Part shown: in pieces, positions 8,055-15,259 of the stretch
How positions within the stretch are numbered: the first letter of the stretch is position 1
Layout of the letters: each line of letters opens with the position of its first letter
Assembly: GCA_015069285.1 (NCBI GenBank)
Contig: SVIX01000009.1
Coordinates: forward strand, 1-32,731
Source: Clostridiales bacterium
GTDB taxonomy: Bacteria > Bacillota > Clostridia > Christensenellales > Borkfalkiaceae
Direction: 5' to 3'
DNA length: 32,731 nt
Program-made: the position numbers and the translations under genes
The notes under the pieces: generated by a model
What the model was told of the DNA's origin: nothing
What the model saw: only the letters and a program-made list of their open reading frames with translations
Database searches by the model: none

Positions 8055-9243
8055 CTTTCTCTCCTTTCTCGACGTTTTTATAACGGTAAAAGATTTGCAC
8101 GTATTTCAAAGCGTTAAACCGTACGTCGCCTTTGATTTGATATACTTTATTTTCGTGGTACACGTTAAGTTTATTTTTGCCCAATACGCTAAACGCGCGA
8201 CAATCTTTAAACGGCAAGATAAAACTTTCCGTACCCGTATCTACCTCTATTCTATCCCCGAATAACGCAAGCGTTACGTCTTCCGCCAAGCACCGTTTTT
8301 TGTCGTAAAGCACCACTTGGTATAACGCCACCTTATCCGTATACATCGGGGTATCCACCGCCCTCGTCACGTCTAACCCGTTTATAAACGCGCTTTGGTA
8401 CTCGTACCATTCGTACGTATAACGGAAAGGAAACGCCTCTCCTATCCCCTCGAATTGTTTGTTCGGTAAATATCTCGCGCTTATCCCGCATTTGGTACAG
8501 GAAATTACCTCTTTTTCGGTATGAAAAACGGACAATCCGCAACGCGGGCAAACGTATAACGCGCGCTCCATATATTCGGCAAGCGCCTTGCCCGTATAGT
8601 TGCCTTCTTGTAAGCAGTCGTTGACGTACAACTCGTCGCAAAGCAATTTATATAAGTCGTCGTCGGAGAGCGTAGCGTATTCCTCTCGTTCTAAAACACG
8701 GGTAACGCCCACGTTCATTCTGCCTTTTCTTACTTTATCGCTCCAACGAGGATGCGCGCCGTAACCGCCCGTTAATTTCATAATCGCCACGGGCAATTTC
8801 AAAGCCTTGATAAGCCCGACGATGGAAGATTTCACGTATTCCGTCTTTCCGCTGTACGTTCGGTTGCCTTCGGGGAACACCGCAATCGTACCGCCCTCTT
8901 TGGCTACGCGCATACAATTCAACACCGCGCGCGTGTCCGTCGATTGTTTTTTTATAGGGATAGGCGCAACCGCCCATTTTAAGAGTTTGGATACGAATCC
9001 GTTGGAAAACAAGTCCTCGCTCGTCACGTAATAAATAGGACCTTTGATTGCCATACCGACGAGGAATTGGTCCACCGCCGTTTGGTGATTCATCACGACG
9101 AAAAATTGCCTTTTTTCCTTATTTTTAAATTTATTTATCTTTACACGGTACTTCAACCGCACGTACACGCCCAATACCACGTAAGCGATATTACGAATGA
9201 CGCGGTGTCGAAAGCGTATCCATTTTTTTTCTTTCTTTCGCAT
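8032..9243 (-). CDS. PlsC-like 1-acylglycerol-3-phosphate acyltransferase with zinc-ribbon and extra C-terminal region
   Basis: Lysophosphatidic acid acyltransferase-like protein acting at the inner membrane face in phospholipid synthesis. The catalytic HX4D motif is NHQTAVD (His53, Asp58) and the second block is FPEGNRTYSG (123-132). After about residue 225 the protein departs from ordinary PlsC (around 240 aa): four cysteines in CxxC-13-CxxC spacing (Cys232, 235, 249, 252) suggest a zinc ribbon, followed by about 150 residues I do not recognise. First gene of its operon, with an extended -10 promoter upstream and the GltS gene overlapping its end. Acyltransferase activity is likely; the substrate is less certain. 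Confidence 0.88.
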   Translation of the reverse strand: MRKKEKKWIRFRHRVIRNIAYVVLGVYVRLKYRVKINKFKNKEKRQFFVVMNHQTAVDQFLVGMAIKGPIYYVTSEDLFSNGFVSKLLKWAVAPIPIKKQSTDTRAVLNCMRVAKEGGTIAVFPEGNRTYSGKTEYVKSSIVGLIKALKLPVAIMKLTGGYGAHPRWSDKVRKGRMNVGVTRVLEREEYATLSDDDLYKLLCDELYVNDCLQEGNYTGKALAEYMERALYVCPRCGLSVFHTEKEVISCTKCGISARYLPNKQFEGIGEAFPFRYTYEWYEYQSAFINGLDVTRAVDTPMYTDKVALYQVVLYDKKRCLAEDVTLALFGDRIEVDTGTESFILPFKDCRAFSVLGKNKLNVYHENKVYQIKGDVRFNALKYVQIFYRYKNVEKGEKDGKFLGL

Positions 9244-9277
9244 AAAAAACCTACTTCGTTTTAATTCAACTTACATA

Positions 9278-9306
9278 ATTATATCACAATTCTTACGCAA
9301 GGTAAA
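9278..9306 (-). promoter_or_regulatory. Promoter of the plsC-gltS-ABC-rluA operon
   Basis: On the minus strand, TTTACC (9301-9306) and TATAAT (9278-9283) are 17 bases apart, with an extended -10 TG in TGATATAAT. It lies about 35 bases upstream of the acyltransferase start. Confidence 0.7.
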
Positions 9307-9346
9307 GCCTCTTACCCCTATTTTTTCATTTTTTTATTTTTTTCAC

Positions 9347-9386
9347 AAAGGGAAAGCCCCGCCTATGCAGGCGGAGCTTTCCCTTT
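9347..9386. terminator. Long hairpin after the DUF4097 gene
   Basis: Arms 9347-9363 and 9370-9386 pair over 17 positions with one mismatch and a 6-base loop. It starts 10 bases after the DUF4097 stop on the minus strand, as a transcript-end hairpin would. On that strand it is followed by an A-rich tail, not by U, so it is not a textbook intrinsic terminator. Confidence 0.55.
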
Positions 9387-9396
9387 GGTTTAGCTT

Positions 9397-10302
9397 TTAT
9401 TTTCTTATCTTTATTTCAATATCTCCCGTGCTCGTAACGATTTCACAAATCCCGCCTTGCGTTTTGGGAACTTCCACGTCACCCGTACTCGTTCTGGTAA
9501 TAAACGTCTTATCGCGCAACAGTCGCCCCGAAACGTCGCCCGTGCTCGTCTTAACGAACATCGTCGCGCCGTCCGAATCCTTCAACTCCACGTCGCCCGT
9601 GCTCGTTTGTATTCGCAAATCTCCTGCTACCACGACGTTTTTTAACTCCACGTCGCCCGTATCGCTTTCGATTTTCATATTCGCGCAAGCGGTATCAACG
9701 ATATCGATATCGCCCGTTTCCGTTTCCATTTCCAAGTCGGCTAAATCCGATTGCAATTTTGCCTCAATATCGCCCGTATCCGTAGACAACGATAATTTTT
9801 CCGTAACCGCCGCCTGCCAAGTAATATCGCCCGTATCCGTTTCTACCTTGCCTTGCTTAAAAATCATTTCGCTTGCCACGAACACGTCGCCCGTATCTAT
9901 ATCAACGGTAAGCTTTTCGTATTCCGCTTGCGGTAAATATACGCATACCTCCGTTTTACCAAAAGTAAAGCCGATATAGTCATACCACTTGCGTCTGTTT
10001 TCGCACCGAATCGTCAAAACGCCCTCTTGCTCCGAAACGGTATGCGGTTCGTTTTCCCTTTCGTGACAAACGACCTTTCCTTTCCCGTCTTCCGAGGGCA
10101 GTATTTTTAAATCGGTCGTATTCATATCGACGGACAACGAACGAACCTCTTGACTCCATTCGTAAACGCGCGTTTGCTTTTCCGTCGTGTCCAACTTCCG
10201 AAAATCAAAACCGAGAATACAACAGCCTATAAATCCAATCAACAGTCCTATCGCCAACAAAACAAGCGCAATCGACCATATCTTTTTCTCATTTTGTTTC
10301 AT
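9397..10302 (-). CDS. DUF4097 family beta-helix protein with nine TGD repeats
   Basis: A 301-aa membrane-anchored protein: a hydrophobic segment at about 9-33 and then a region built from repeated strands with nine copies of a (D/S/E)TGD(I/V) turn about 20 residues apart, typical of DUF4097 right-handed beta-helix proteins. No catalytic residues are recognisable, and the molecular role of the family is not settled; with DUF1700 and PadR partners it is usually read as an envelope-associated, stress-responsive protein. The ATG overlaps the DUF1700 stop (ATGA) and has AAGGAG upstream. The repeat makes the DNA itself repetitive (ACGTCGCCCGTGCTCGT-like blocks). Confidence 0.9.
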   Translation of the reverse strand: MKQNEKKIWSIALVLLAIGLLIGFIGCCILGFDFRKLDTTEKQTRVYEWSQEVRSLSVDMNTTDLKILPSEDGKGKVVCHERENEPHTVSEQEGVLTIRCENRRKWYDYIGFTFGKTEVCVYLPQAEYEKLTVDIDTGDVFVASEMIFKQGKVETDTGDITWQAAVTEKLSLSTDTGDIEAKLQSDLADLEMETETGDIDIVDTACANMKIESDTGDVELKNVVVAGDLRIQTSTGDVELKDSDGATMFVKTSTGDVSGRLLRDKTFITRTSTGDVEVPKTQGGICEIVTSTGDIEIKIRK

Positions 10303-10886
10303 TTCGTTATCTCCTTTTTACCCCGCGCCCAAAATTTTTTCATCGCCAATGCAAACCCTTTGAGAAAGCGGATACACGCGCAATAACTTATAAGCGCGAA
10401 CCCCGCCAACACCAACGCCGAACCCACGGACAGCACGCCACCGCCGACGTTCCCTTGCGCGAAGAGAAGGACGGAGCAAATGATTCCGCCTATCCCGCCT
10501 GCGCCAAATCCAACGACGACGGCGCAAATGGCAACTACCAACGCTACGATTACGGCGCAAACGGCAACTGCCAACGCTACGATTACGGCGAGCAACGAAA
10601 TCCAAATAGGCGAACCTATAATAATCGCCGTAATTTGCCAAGCGCGCAAAGCGCGTTTGGGTTTTTTCTCCGCAATCGGTGACAAAACTACGTTTAACTC
10701 GGATGCAATTTTCGTGGCAATTTCCCGCGGAGTACCCATCGCCGATACGGCGTCTTCCTCGTTTACGCCTTCCTCGATGCGTTCGTCTATCATTTCTTCG
10801 TAATAGCTTAACCATTGTAATACGTCTTTCTCAGGCAACCCGTGTAAAAAGCCTTGCAACTCGGACAAAAATTCCTTTTTGTTCAT
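10299..10886 (-). CDS. DUF1700 (HAAS domain) membrane protein
   Basis: A 195-aa protein starting MNKKEFLSELQGFLHGLP, the HAAS/DUF1700 domain that pairs with PadR regulators. Residues 1-70 form the helical domain including the conserved EEDAVSAMGTPREIA segment; the rest is two or three hydrophobic helices (about 80-165) rich in Ala, Val and Gly, then a basic tail. The start chosen has GGAGGAG in front and overlaps the PadR stop by one base (TAATG). Known HAAS proteins are thought to link the PadR regulator to membrane events; that role is inferred here from the gene order. Confidence 0.9.
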   Translation of the reverse strand: MNKKEFLSELQGFLHGLPEKDVLQWLSYYEEMIDERIEEGVNEEDAVSAMGTPREIATKIASELNVVLSPIAEKKPKRALRAWQITAIIIGSPIWISLLAVIVALAVAVCAVIVALVVAICAVVVGFGAGGIGGIICSVLLFAQGNVGGGVLSVGSALVLAGFALISYCACIRFLKGFALAMKKFWARGKKEITK

Positions 10887-11200
10887 TATTCTTTCTCCTC
10901 CTTGACTACGAATTTGTAAATGGAAACGATTTCTTTCCATTCCTCTTTAAACTCCTCTATTCTTGCTAACCCTAACGCCGTAATACGATAATATTTCCTT
11001 AGCCTGCCGTTATGTTCTGCATTTCGAACGGTCAAAAGTTTCGCCGTTTCCAAACGCCGTAAAATGGGATACAGCGTCGATTCGGATATCTCTACGTACT
11101 CTTTCGTGTCTTTTATGATTTGATAGCCGTACGAATCTTTATCCTTAATCGCCGACAAAACGCAAACGTCTAAAAGCCCGCGCTTTAATTGAATATCCAT
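10886..11200 (-). CDS. PadR family transcriptional regulator
   Basis: A 104-aa winged-helix repressor of the short PadR class. It starts MDIQLKRGLLDVCVLSAI and carries the family wing-helix sequence DSYGYQIIK, then STLYPILRRLE and the wing around GRLRKYYRIT. The start is the ATG with AAGGAGG seven bases upstream. It heads an operon with DUF1700 and DUF4097, and a palindrome overlaps the -10 of its promoter, so it probably represses its own operon. The effector (membrane stress or a small molecule) is unknown. Confidence 0.92.
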   Translation of the reverse strand: MDIQLKRGLLDVCVLSAIKDKDSYGYQIIKDTKEYVEISESTLYPILRRLETAKLLTVRNAEHNGRLRKYYRITALGLARIEEFKEEWKEIVSIYKFVVKEEKE

Positions 11201-11218
11201 TTGGCAATACCTCCTTTC

Positions 11219-11232
11219 GTATAATACTATAC
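11219..11232 (-). promoter_or_regulatory. Candidate PadR operator
   Basis: GTATAATACTATAC is a palindrome with 5-base arms GTATA/TATAC. It overlaps the predicted -10 of the PadR promoter and is followed by a partly related ATAGCATAC motif. Autoregulation by PadR is typical of the family; binding here is an inference. Confidence 0.5.
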
Positions 11233-11255
11233 AACACATAGCATACATTTGTCAA
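11226..11255 (-). promoter_or_regulatory. Promoter of the PadR operon
   Basis: On the minus strand, TTGACA (11250-11255) and TATAGT (11226-11231) are separated by 18 bases, placing the transcript start close to the PadR ribosome binding site. Confidence 0.7.
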
Positions 11256-11273
11256 GTGTTTTTTAAAAAATTA

Positions 11274-11326
11274 TAAAAAAAATACGCTACGCGCTCAAAA
11301 GTTCGTTACACTTTTGAGTGCGTAGC
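11274..11326 (-). terminator. Intrinsic terminator after the sugar isomerase-like gene
   Basis: Arms 11286-11301 and 11311-11326 form a 16-bp stem (one G-T pair, 9-base loop). On the minus strand it is followed by GTATTTTTTTTATAA, a proper U tract. It lies about 180 bases after the isomerase-like gene and just upstream of the PadR promoter. Confidence 0.85.
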
Positions 11327-11504
11327 GCAAAAGAGCGAAACGCTTGGTTATTTTTTAGGAAAAATACACTTTTATTTTGTTTTCTATTCTACAAAGCTCC
11401 ACGTTCCCCGATAAAGCTTGCGCTTGGCTTACGCTACGCTTTTCATCGTAGAAAACAAAGTATTCTGCGCGCGTACCGCGTTTTCTAAATGCATCAACAC
11501 CGCA
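11327..11504 (-). other. Untranslated tail between the isomerase-like gene and its terminator
   Basis: This 178-base stretch has no convincing gene. A short minus-strand frame (ATG at about 11494) reads MHLENAVRAQNTLFSTMKSV before a stop, and continues after it with protein-like sequence, but lacks a ribosome binding site. It contains complementary pieces GTTTTCTA and TAGAAAAC. It could be a long 3' untranslated region, a decayed gene or part of a dispersed repeat. Confidence 0.3.
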
Positions 11505-12317
11505 TTATATATGCAACGCATTGTATTTATACAGTAATTCGTCGATATACTCGCACGAGGCTTTCAGCTCGCTTTCCTCCCCGTAATCGCCCGTGTATAC
11601 CTCCACGAGCAACGTTCCGTCAAATCCGCCGTCTTTCAAACGCTTGATAAGCGTATCGAAATCGAACCGCCCTTTTCCCGGCAAACAAATTTTATTGCGT
11701 TCGTCTATATCCGAAATATGCAAATAGGCAAGCCTTTCCCCCATTTCCGATAAATAACTTTCGTAAGGGTACTTCGAAATACGCGCCTGTTTAATATCCA
11801 ACACCGTTTTGAGGGTAGGCAACGCCTCTTTTAGTTTGGAAAACACCCCCACGCGGTTGTAGGTAGACCATTCGACGTTTTCCAAACACAACGATACACC
11901 GTACCTATCGCACGCGGAAAGAATACTTTCAAAGCCCTTTATCATCGACGGAAAATCGTCGTTTTCGCCGGAACGCGACGCGCGTTTTACTCTTGCCGTT
12001 CCGTGAAAAGTATAATAGGACGCGCCTAAAATCTTCGCGCTTTGCAACACCTTGTCAAGCCAAAAATAGGCGTCTGCGCGGACGCGTTCGTGCGCGCTAA
12101 AAAGTTGCGGTTCATACTGCGTATTGAGAACGTGTATAGAGTTCACGCATAAATCCCCTTTCTCTTTCCGCAAAACCTCGGCAAAGGACGGGTCGTATTC
12201 AGAAAAGGAAGTGAGAAACACTTCCGCCGTATTCACGCCTAAATTATGCAACAACGGCAACGCCTCTTCGTTATTTTTCCGCAAAAACAACGACGCCGTC
12301 GATACGCCCGTTTTCAT
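11505..12317 (-). CDS. Sugar phosphate isomerase/epimerase family protein (xylose isomerase-like TIM barrel)
   Basis: A 270-aa AP-endonuclease-2/xylose-isomerase-like barrel protein. It starts MKTGVSTASLFLR (the ATG with GAGGT upstream; longer forms lack such a site). Likely metal ligands lie in the conserved blocks SLCLENVEW, TVLDIKQARIS, AYLHISDIDERN and GTLLVEVYTGDY. Such enzymes isomerise or epimerise sugars and inositols using divalent metal. It stands alone, with its own promoter and terminator and no sugar-utilisation genes beside it, so the substrate cannot be named. Confidence 0.85.
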   Translation of the reverse strand: MKTGVSTASLFLRKNNEEALPLLHNLGVNTAEVFLTSFSEYDPSFAEVLRKEKGDLCVNSIHVLNTQYEPQLFSAHERVRADAYFWLDKVLQSAKILGASYYTFHGTARVKRASRSGENDDFPSMIKGFESILSACDRYGVSLCLENVEWSTYNRVGVFSKLKEALPTLKTVLDIKQARISKYPYESYLSEMGERLAYLHISDIDERNKICLPGKGRFDFDTLIKRLKDGGFDGTLLVEVYTGDYGEESELKASCEYIDELLYKYNALHI

Positions 12318-12336
12318 TCTTTTTACCTCGTTTCCT

Positions 12337-12365
12337 ATTATACTACTCCAAGCGACAAAGCGCAA
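12337..12365 (-). promoter_or_regulatory. Promoter of the isomerase-like gene
   Basis: On the minus strand, a weak -35 TTGCGC (12360-12365) and a perfect -10 TATAAT (12337-12342) are 17 bases apart, about 20 bases upstream of the start codon. Confidence 0.6.
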
Positions 12366-12411
12366 ATTGACTTATTCTGTTATTACTTAAAGCTATATCA
12401 CAAAGCCTTTC

Positions 12412-12930
12412 TTAAATATAATATACTCTATTTTCTTTGCGAGGCTTTTCCATAGGCTCGCCGTCAGGATAACCGACGATACAATTCCCTACGCCTTCAT
12501 ATTCGCCTTCTATCCCGAGTTTCTTCAATATCGCTTTCCCCTCTTCCGTTTCAAACGTTTCTTTCGCGCGGTGAATCCAACACGCGCCAAGCCCCAACGC
12601 GTGCGACGCAAGCAACATATTCTCCATTACGAGCGGTCCGTCGTAGGTATAAGTCGGAGCGTTCTTATCCGCCAACACGACGAGTACGCACGGCGCGCCG
12701 TAAAAGGGGTCGGAGCGTTTAAAAGGGTCTTTCCCTGCGTTGAGATAGGACAGCTCGTCGCGCGTCGCTTTATCCGTGACCGCCAAAATAATCGTTCCTT
12801 GGCTATTTAACCCAGACGGAGCGCAAAGTCCCGCGTAAATAATTTGGTCGATAAGTTCTTTTTCCACCGGTTGGTCTTTGTATTTTTTCACGCTTCTACG
12901 CGTAGTGATATTTTTAATCGTTTCGTTCAT
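12412..12930 (-). CDS. Nitroreductase family FMN-dependent oxidoreductase
   Basis: A 172-aa nitroreductase-fold flavoprotein, cytoplasmic and expected to bind FMN and NAD(P)H as a dimer. The N-terminal phosphate-binding pattern TTRRSVKKYKDQPV (about 9-22), the APSGLNSQ block (37-44) and the C-terminal GVGNCIVGYPDGE are typical. It is a short member. It starts 3 bases after the LuxS stop with AAGGAG upstream, as last gene of the LRR-to-luxS run. The physiological substrate is not evident. Confidence 0.9.
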   Translation of the reverse strand: MNETIKNITTRRSVKKYKDQPVEKELIDQIIYAGLCAPSGLNSQGTIILAVTDKATRDELSYLNAGKDPFKRSDPFYGAPCVLVVLADKNAPTYTYDGPLVMENMLLASHALGLGACWIHRAKETFETEEGKAILKKLGIEGEYEGVGNCIVGYPDGEPMEKPRKENRVYYI

Positions 12931-12933
12931 CGT

Positions 12934-13395
12934 TCACTCCTTGTACTGTAAATTTTCCACTTGATAATCTTTTAACACTTCTTGCATATCGAGCGCAAGC
13001 GCCTTTGCGCCCTGTAAATCGTGATAAAGATAATTTCCACATTCCTTTCTCGTATTCCCCGGAATTTTCCCCTCGTACTTGGCGATAAATTCCATACTTT
13101 CACGCACGAGCGAAATGGCGTTTTCAGGCGAAACGCTATCTCTTACGAGCAAATAAAAACCCGTTTTGCATCCCATTGGTCCGACGTACACGATAGCCTC
13201 GCCGAATTTAGAATTTCTCGCGTAGGTTGCGAATAAATGTTCTAAGGTATGCGCCGAACGCATATCCAAATAATCGCCCGCATTGGGTTTTTTCATACGA
13301 ATATCGTAAGTAACGATATCCCCGTCTATACGGGAAATATACATCCCCTTTTCCAAAACGTCGTGATTTACCGTGAAACTTGCTATTTTTTTCAT
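12934..13395 (-). CDS. luxS: S-ribosylhomocysteine lyase LuxS
   Basis: Cleaves S-ribosylhomocysteine to homocysteine and the precursor of autoinducer-2, part of the activated methyl cycle. The 153-aa length is normal. The metal site HTLEH gives His49 and His53, with Cys119 (KECGNY) as the third ligand; catalytic Glu52 and Cys76 (MGCKTGFYL) are present, so the enzyme should be active. The start chosen is the ATG that begins MKKIASFTVNHD; it overlaps the stop of the ATP-grasp gene as ATGA, which indicates translational coupling. The Pfs nucleosidase partner is not in this window. Confidence 0.97.
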   Translation of the reverse strand: MKKIASFTVNHDVLEKGMYISRIDGDIVTYDIRMKKPNAGDYLDMRSAHTLEHLFATYARNSKFGEAIVYVGPMGCKTGFYLLVRDSVSPENAISLVRESMEFIAKYEGKIPGNTRKECGNYLYHDLQGAKALALDMQEVLKDYQVENLQYKE

Positions 13396-14285
13396 TCTTC
13401 TTCTCCGTAAATTTCTCGTAAAATATGCTTTGCATACGCGCCTGCGACGTTGACGCCCGTCACGCTTTCCAATCCGCCGAAAAAGGCGTTGGAATTTACT
13501 TCGCAAAGTAACGGTTGCCCGTTCTCGCCAAGCAATATATCGATACCGCAATAATCTAATCCCAATCGCGTCGCCGTTTTTTGGCAAAGCAAAATCATTT
13601 CCTCGCTCGGCGCGTACGGTGTTCCCACCCCGCCAAGTTCGATATTACTCCGAAAATCCCTTTCCGATTTGCGTTCCATCGAGGCAATTACTTTCCCGCC
13701 GACGACGATAACGCGAATATCCCTGCCAAGGCTTTGCGTTACCGCCTCTTGGAATAAATGCGGACGGCATTTTAATTTTTCCATTAACGATAAAAGCTCT
13801 TTTCTATCGTTTGCCATATACACGCCCTTTCCGAGCGAACCGAAACACTCCTTCACGACGATAGGATAGCCGAGCAGTTCTTCCACGCGAATTGCCGTTT
13901 GTTCTTTTACCCGTTCTTCCGCATTATAACAAAGAAGTCCCGAAAGCGTTTTGGGCATTGGAATTCCTACGCCCTGCAATGCGAGATAGGTTTGCATTTT
14001 ATCGTCACAATCACGGATTGCGCCGTGGCGGTTGAATAACCGTAAGCCCGTTTTTTCCAACATTTCGGACATATATTTATCTTTATCCAAATACACGCAA
14101 AAATCGTATTTTTCGGATATATCGGACGCAACCGCTCCGTTTTTTATATAGGCAAAAAAACCGTCGTTTCGAAGAACGGTCGTTCGTACGCCCAATTTTT
14201 CCAGCTCCGTTTTTATCCGTTCCGCTTGAGAAAATTGCGAGTGCAGTTGCATATACGCGTTGATGAGTATGAGTCCTTTTTTCAC
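13392..14285 (-). CDS. RimK-like ATP-grasp ligase
   Basis: ATP-grasp family protein of about 297 aa, similar to RimK-type ligases that join an amino acid to a carboxyl group of a protein or small molecule. Key features: ATP-binding lysine in YPIVVKE, glycine loop GSLGKGV, and metal ligands in GIDILLGENG and LLCEVNSNAFF (Asp, Glu, Asn). The start chosen is a GTG with GAGG eight bases upstream; an alternative GTG at 14294 overlaps the preceding stop (GTGA) but has no ribosome binding site. It is coupled to luxS downstream and the RluA gene upstream. The substrate cannot be deduced. Confidence 0.87.
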   Translation of the reverse strand: MKKGLILINAYMQLHSQFSQAERIKTELEKLGVRTTVLRNDGFFAYIKNGAVASDISEKYDFCVYLDKDKYMSEMLEKTGLRLFNRHGAIRDCDDKMQTYLALQGVGIPMPKTLSGLLCYNAEERVKEQTAIRVEELLGYPIVVKECFGSLGKGVYMANDRKELLSLMEKLKCRPHLFQEAVTQSLGRDIRVIVVGGKVIASMERKSERDFRSNIELGGVGTPYAPSEEMILLCQKTATRLGLDYCGIDILLGENGQPLLCEVNSNAFFGGLESVTGVNVAGAYAKHILREIYGEEE

Positions 14286-14290
14286 CTTTT

Positions 14291-15250
14291 TCACCTCGCA
14301 AACAGCGTCGTAAACGAGGCGGGTACGGGCGCGGAAAAGCGCAAGACTTCTTTGCTTACGGGATGAATGAACTCCAATTTCGCCGCGTGTAAGCCCAACC
14401 GTTTCAACGGATTTTTCGTCGACGGGTATTTATCGTCGCCCACGACGGGATGACCGAGCGCGTGCAGATGGACGCGGATTTGATTTTTTCGTCCCGTGTC
14501 TATTTTTACGCTAACGAGAGAATAGTCTTGCGATTCTTTACGCACCTCGTAATGCGTTATCGCTTTTTGACCCGTAATATCCTGCGTAGAATAAACGAGA
14601 TTGTTTTTGTTTTCTTTTAAGTAACTGATTATCGTATCCGCTTTTTTCTCAAAAACGCCTTCCGCGAGAGCGACGTATTCCCGCGTTACCACAAGCTCGT
14701 TCCAATGCATTTTCAGCATCGTATAAATCTTCGGATTTTTCGCAAACACCAACACGCCCGAGGTTTCTTTGTCTATTCTATGCAGAATATACGGTCTTGC
14801 CCGTTTGTCTTGTCGCGTTAAATATTCGAAAACGTACCCGAACGCGCACTCCGTTTCTTTATCGCTTTCCACCGACAATAAGCCCGCAGGTTTATCGACG
14901 GCGATAAAATCTTCGTCCTCGTAAATAATTTTCATTGGTTGTCTTTCCCGACGGTTTTCGCGCGGTTTATTTTTCACGGGCGAAGGGGTGGCGTTTCCCT
15001 GCAAGGGTTTTTTGGAAAGTTTGACCTCGTCGTCCTTGGCAAGCGGGAAATTATACTGCGTTACCACGCTACCGTTGACAAGCACTTGGCGATTGGAAAG
15101 TATCGTCTTTACGTTGTTTCGCGAAGTATTGCATTTGCGAAGCAAAAAATCCAAAAGCTCGTCGCTTTTGTTTACTTTATATACGGCGGTATAAGTCGGC
15201 TCGTTGCGCCGTTCCCCGCGATTGTATCGTTTCGTTTTATCGTTTGTCAT
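14291..15250 (-). CDS. RluA family pseudouridine synthase (second copy)
   Basis: Second RluA-family enzyme of the window (319 aa), not a recent duplicate of the one at 3022-3849. It has an S4-like N-terminus (about 28-80 with VLVNGSVV), a basic linker, and the catalytic domain with the canonical HRIDKETSG (Asp160) and TGRKNQIRVHLHALGHPVVGD. Two in-frame ATGs occur; the one at 15250 sits at a normal distance from AAGGA, while the one at 15256 would be too close. The gene lies 9 bases after the rhomboid-like gene. RluD/YlyB-like 23S rRNA modification is plausible but the target is not decidable. Confidence 0.93.
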   Translation of the reverse strand: MTNDKTKRYNRGERRNEPTYTAVYKVNKSDELLDFLLRKCNTSRNNVKTILSNRQVLVNGSVVTQYNFPLAKDDEVKLSKKPLQGNATPSPVKNKPRENRRERQPMKIIYEDEDFIAVDKPAGLLSVESDKETECAFGYVFEYLTRQDKRARPYILHRIDKETSGVLVFAKNPKIYTMLKMHWNELVVTREYVALAEGVFEKKADTIISYLKENKNNLVYSTQDITGQKAITHYEVRKESQDYSLVSVKIDTGRKNQIRVHLHALGHPVVGDDKYPSTKNPLKRLGLHAAKLEFIHPVSKEVLRFSAPVPASFTTLFAR

Positions 15251-15259
15251 AATCATTCC

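Noticed and set aside
9397..9900. Regularly spaced DNA repeats of the ACGTCGCCCGTGCTCGT type that look like a CRISPR array
   Set aside because: They are the codons of the repeated STGDVE/DTGDIE turns of a DUF4097 protein; spacing follows the protein repeat, the copies vary, and no cas gene is present.
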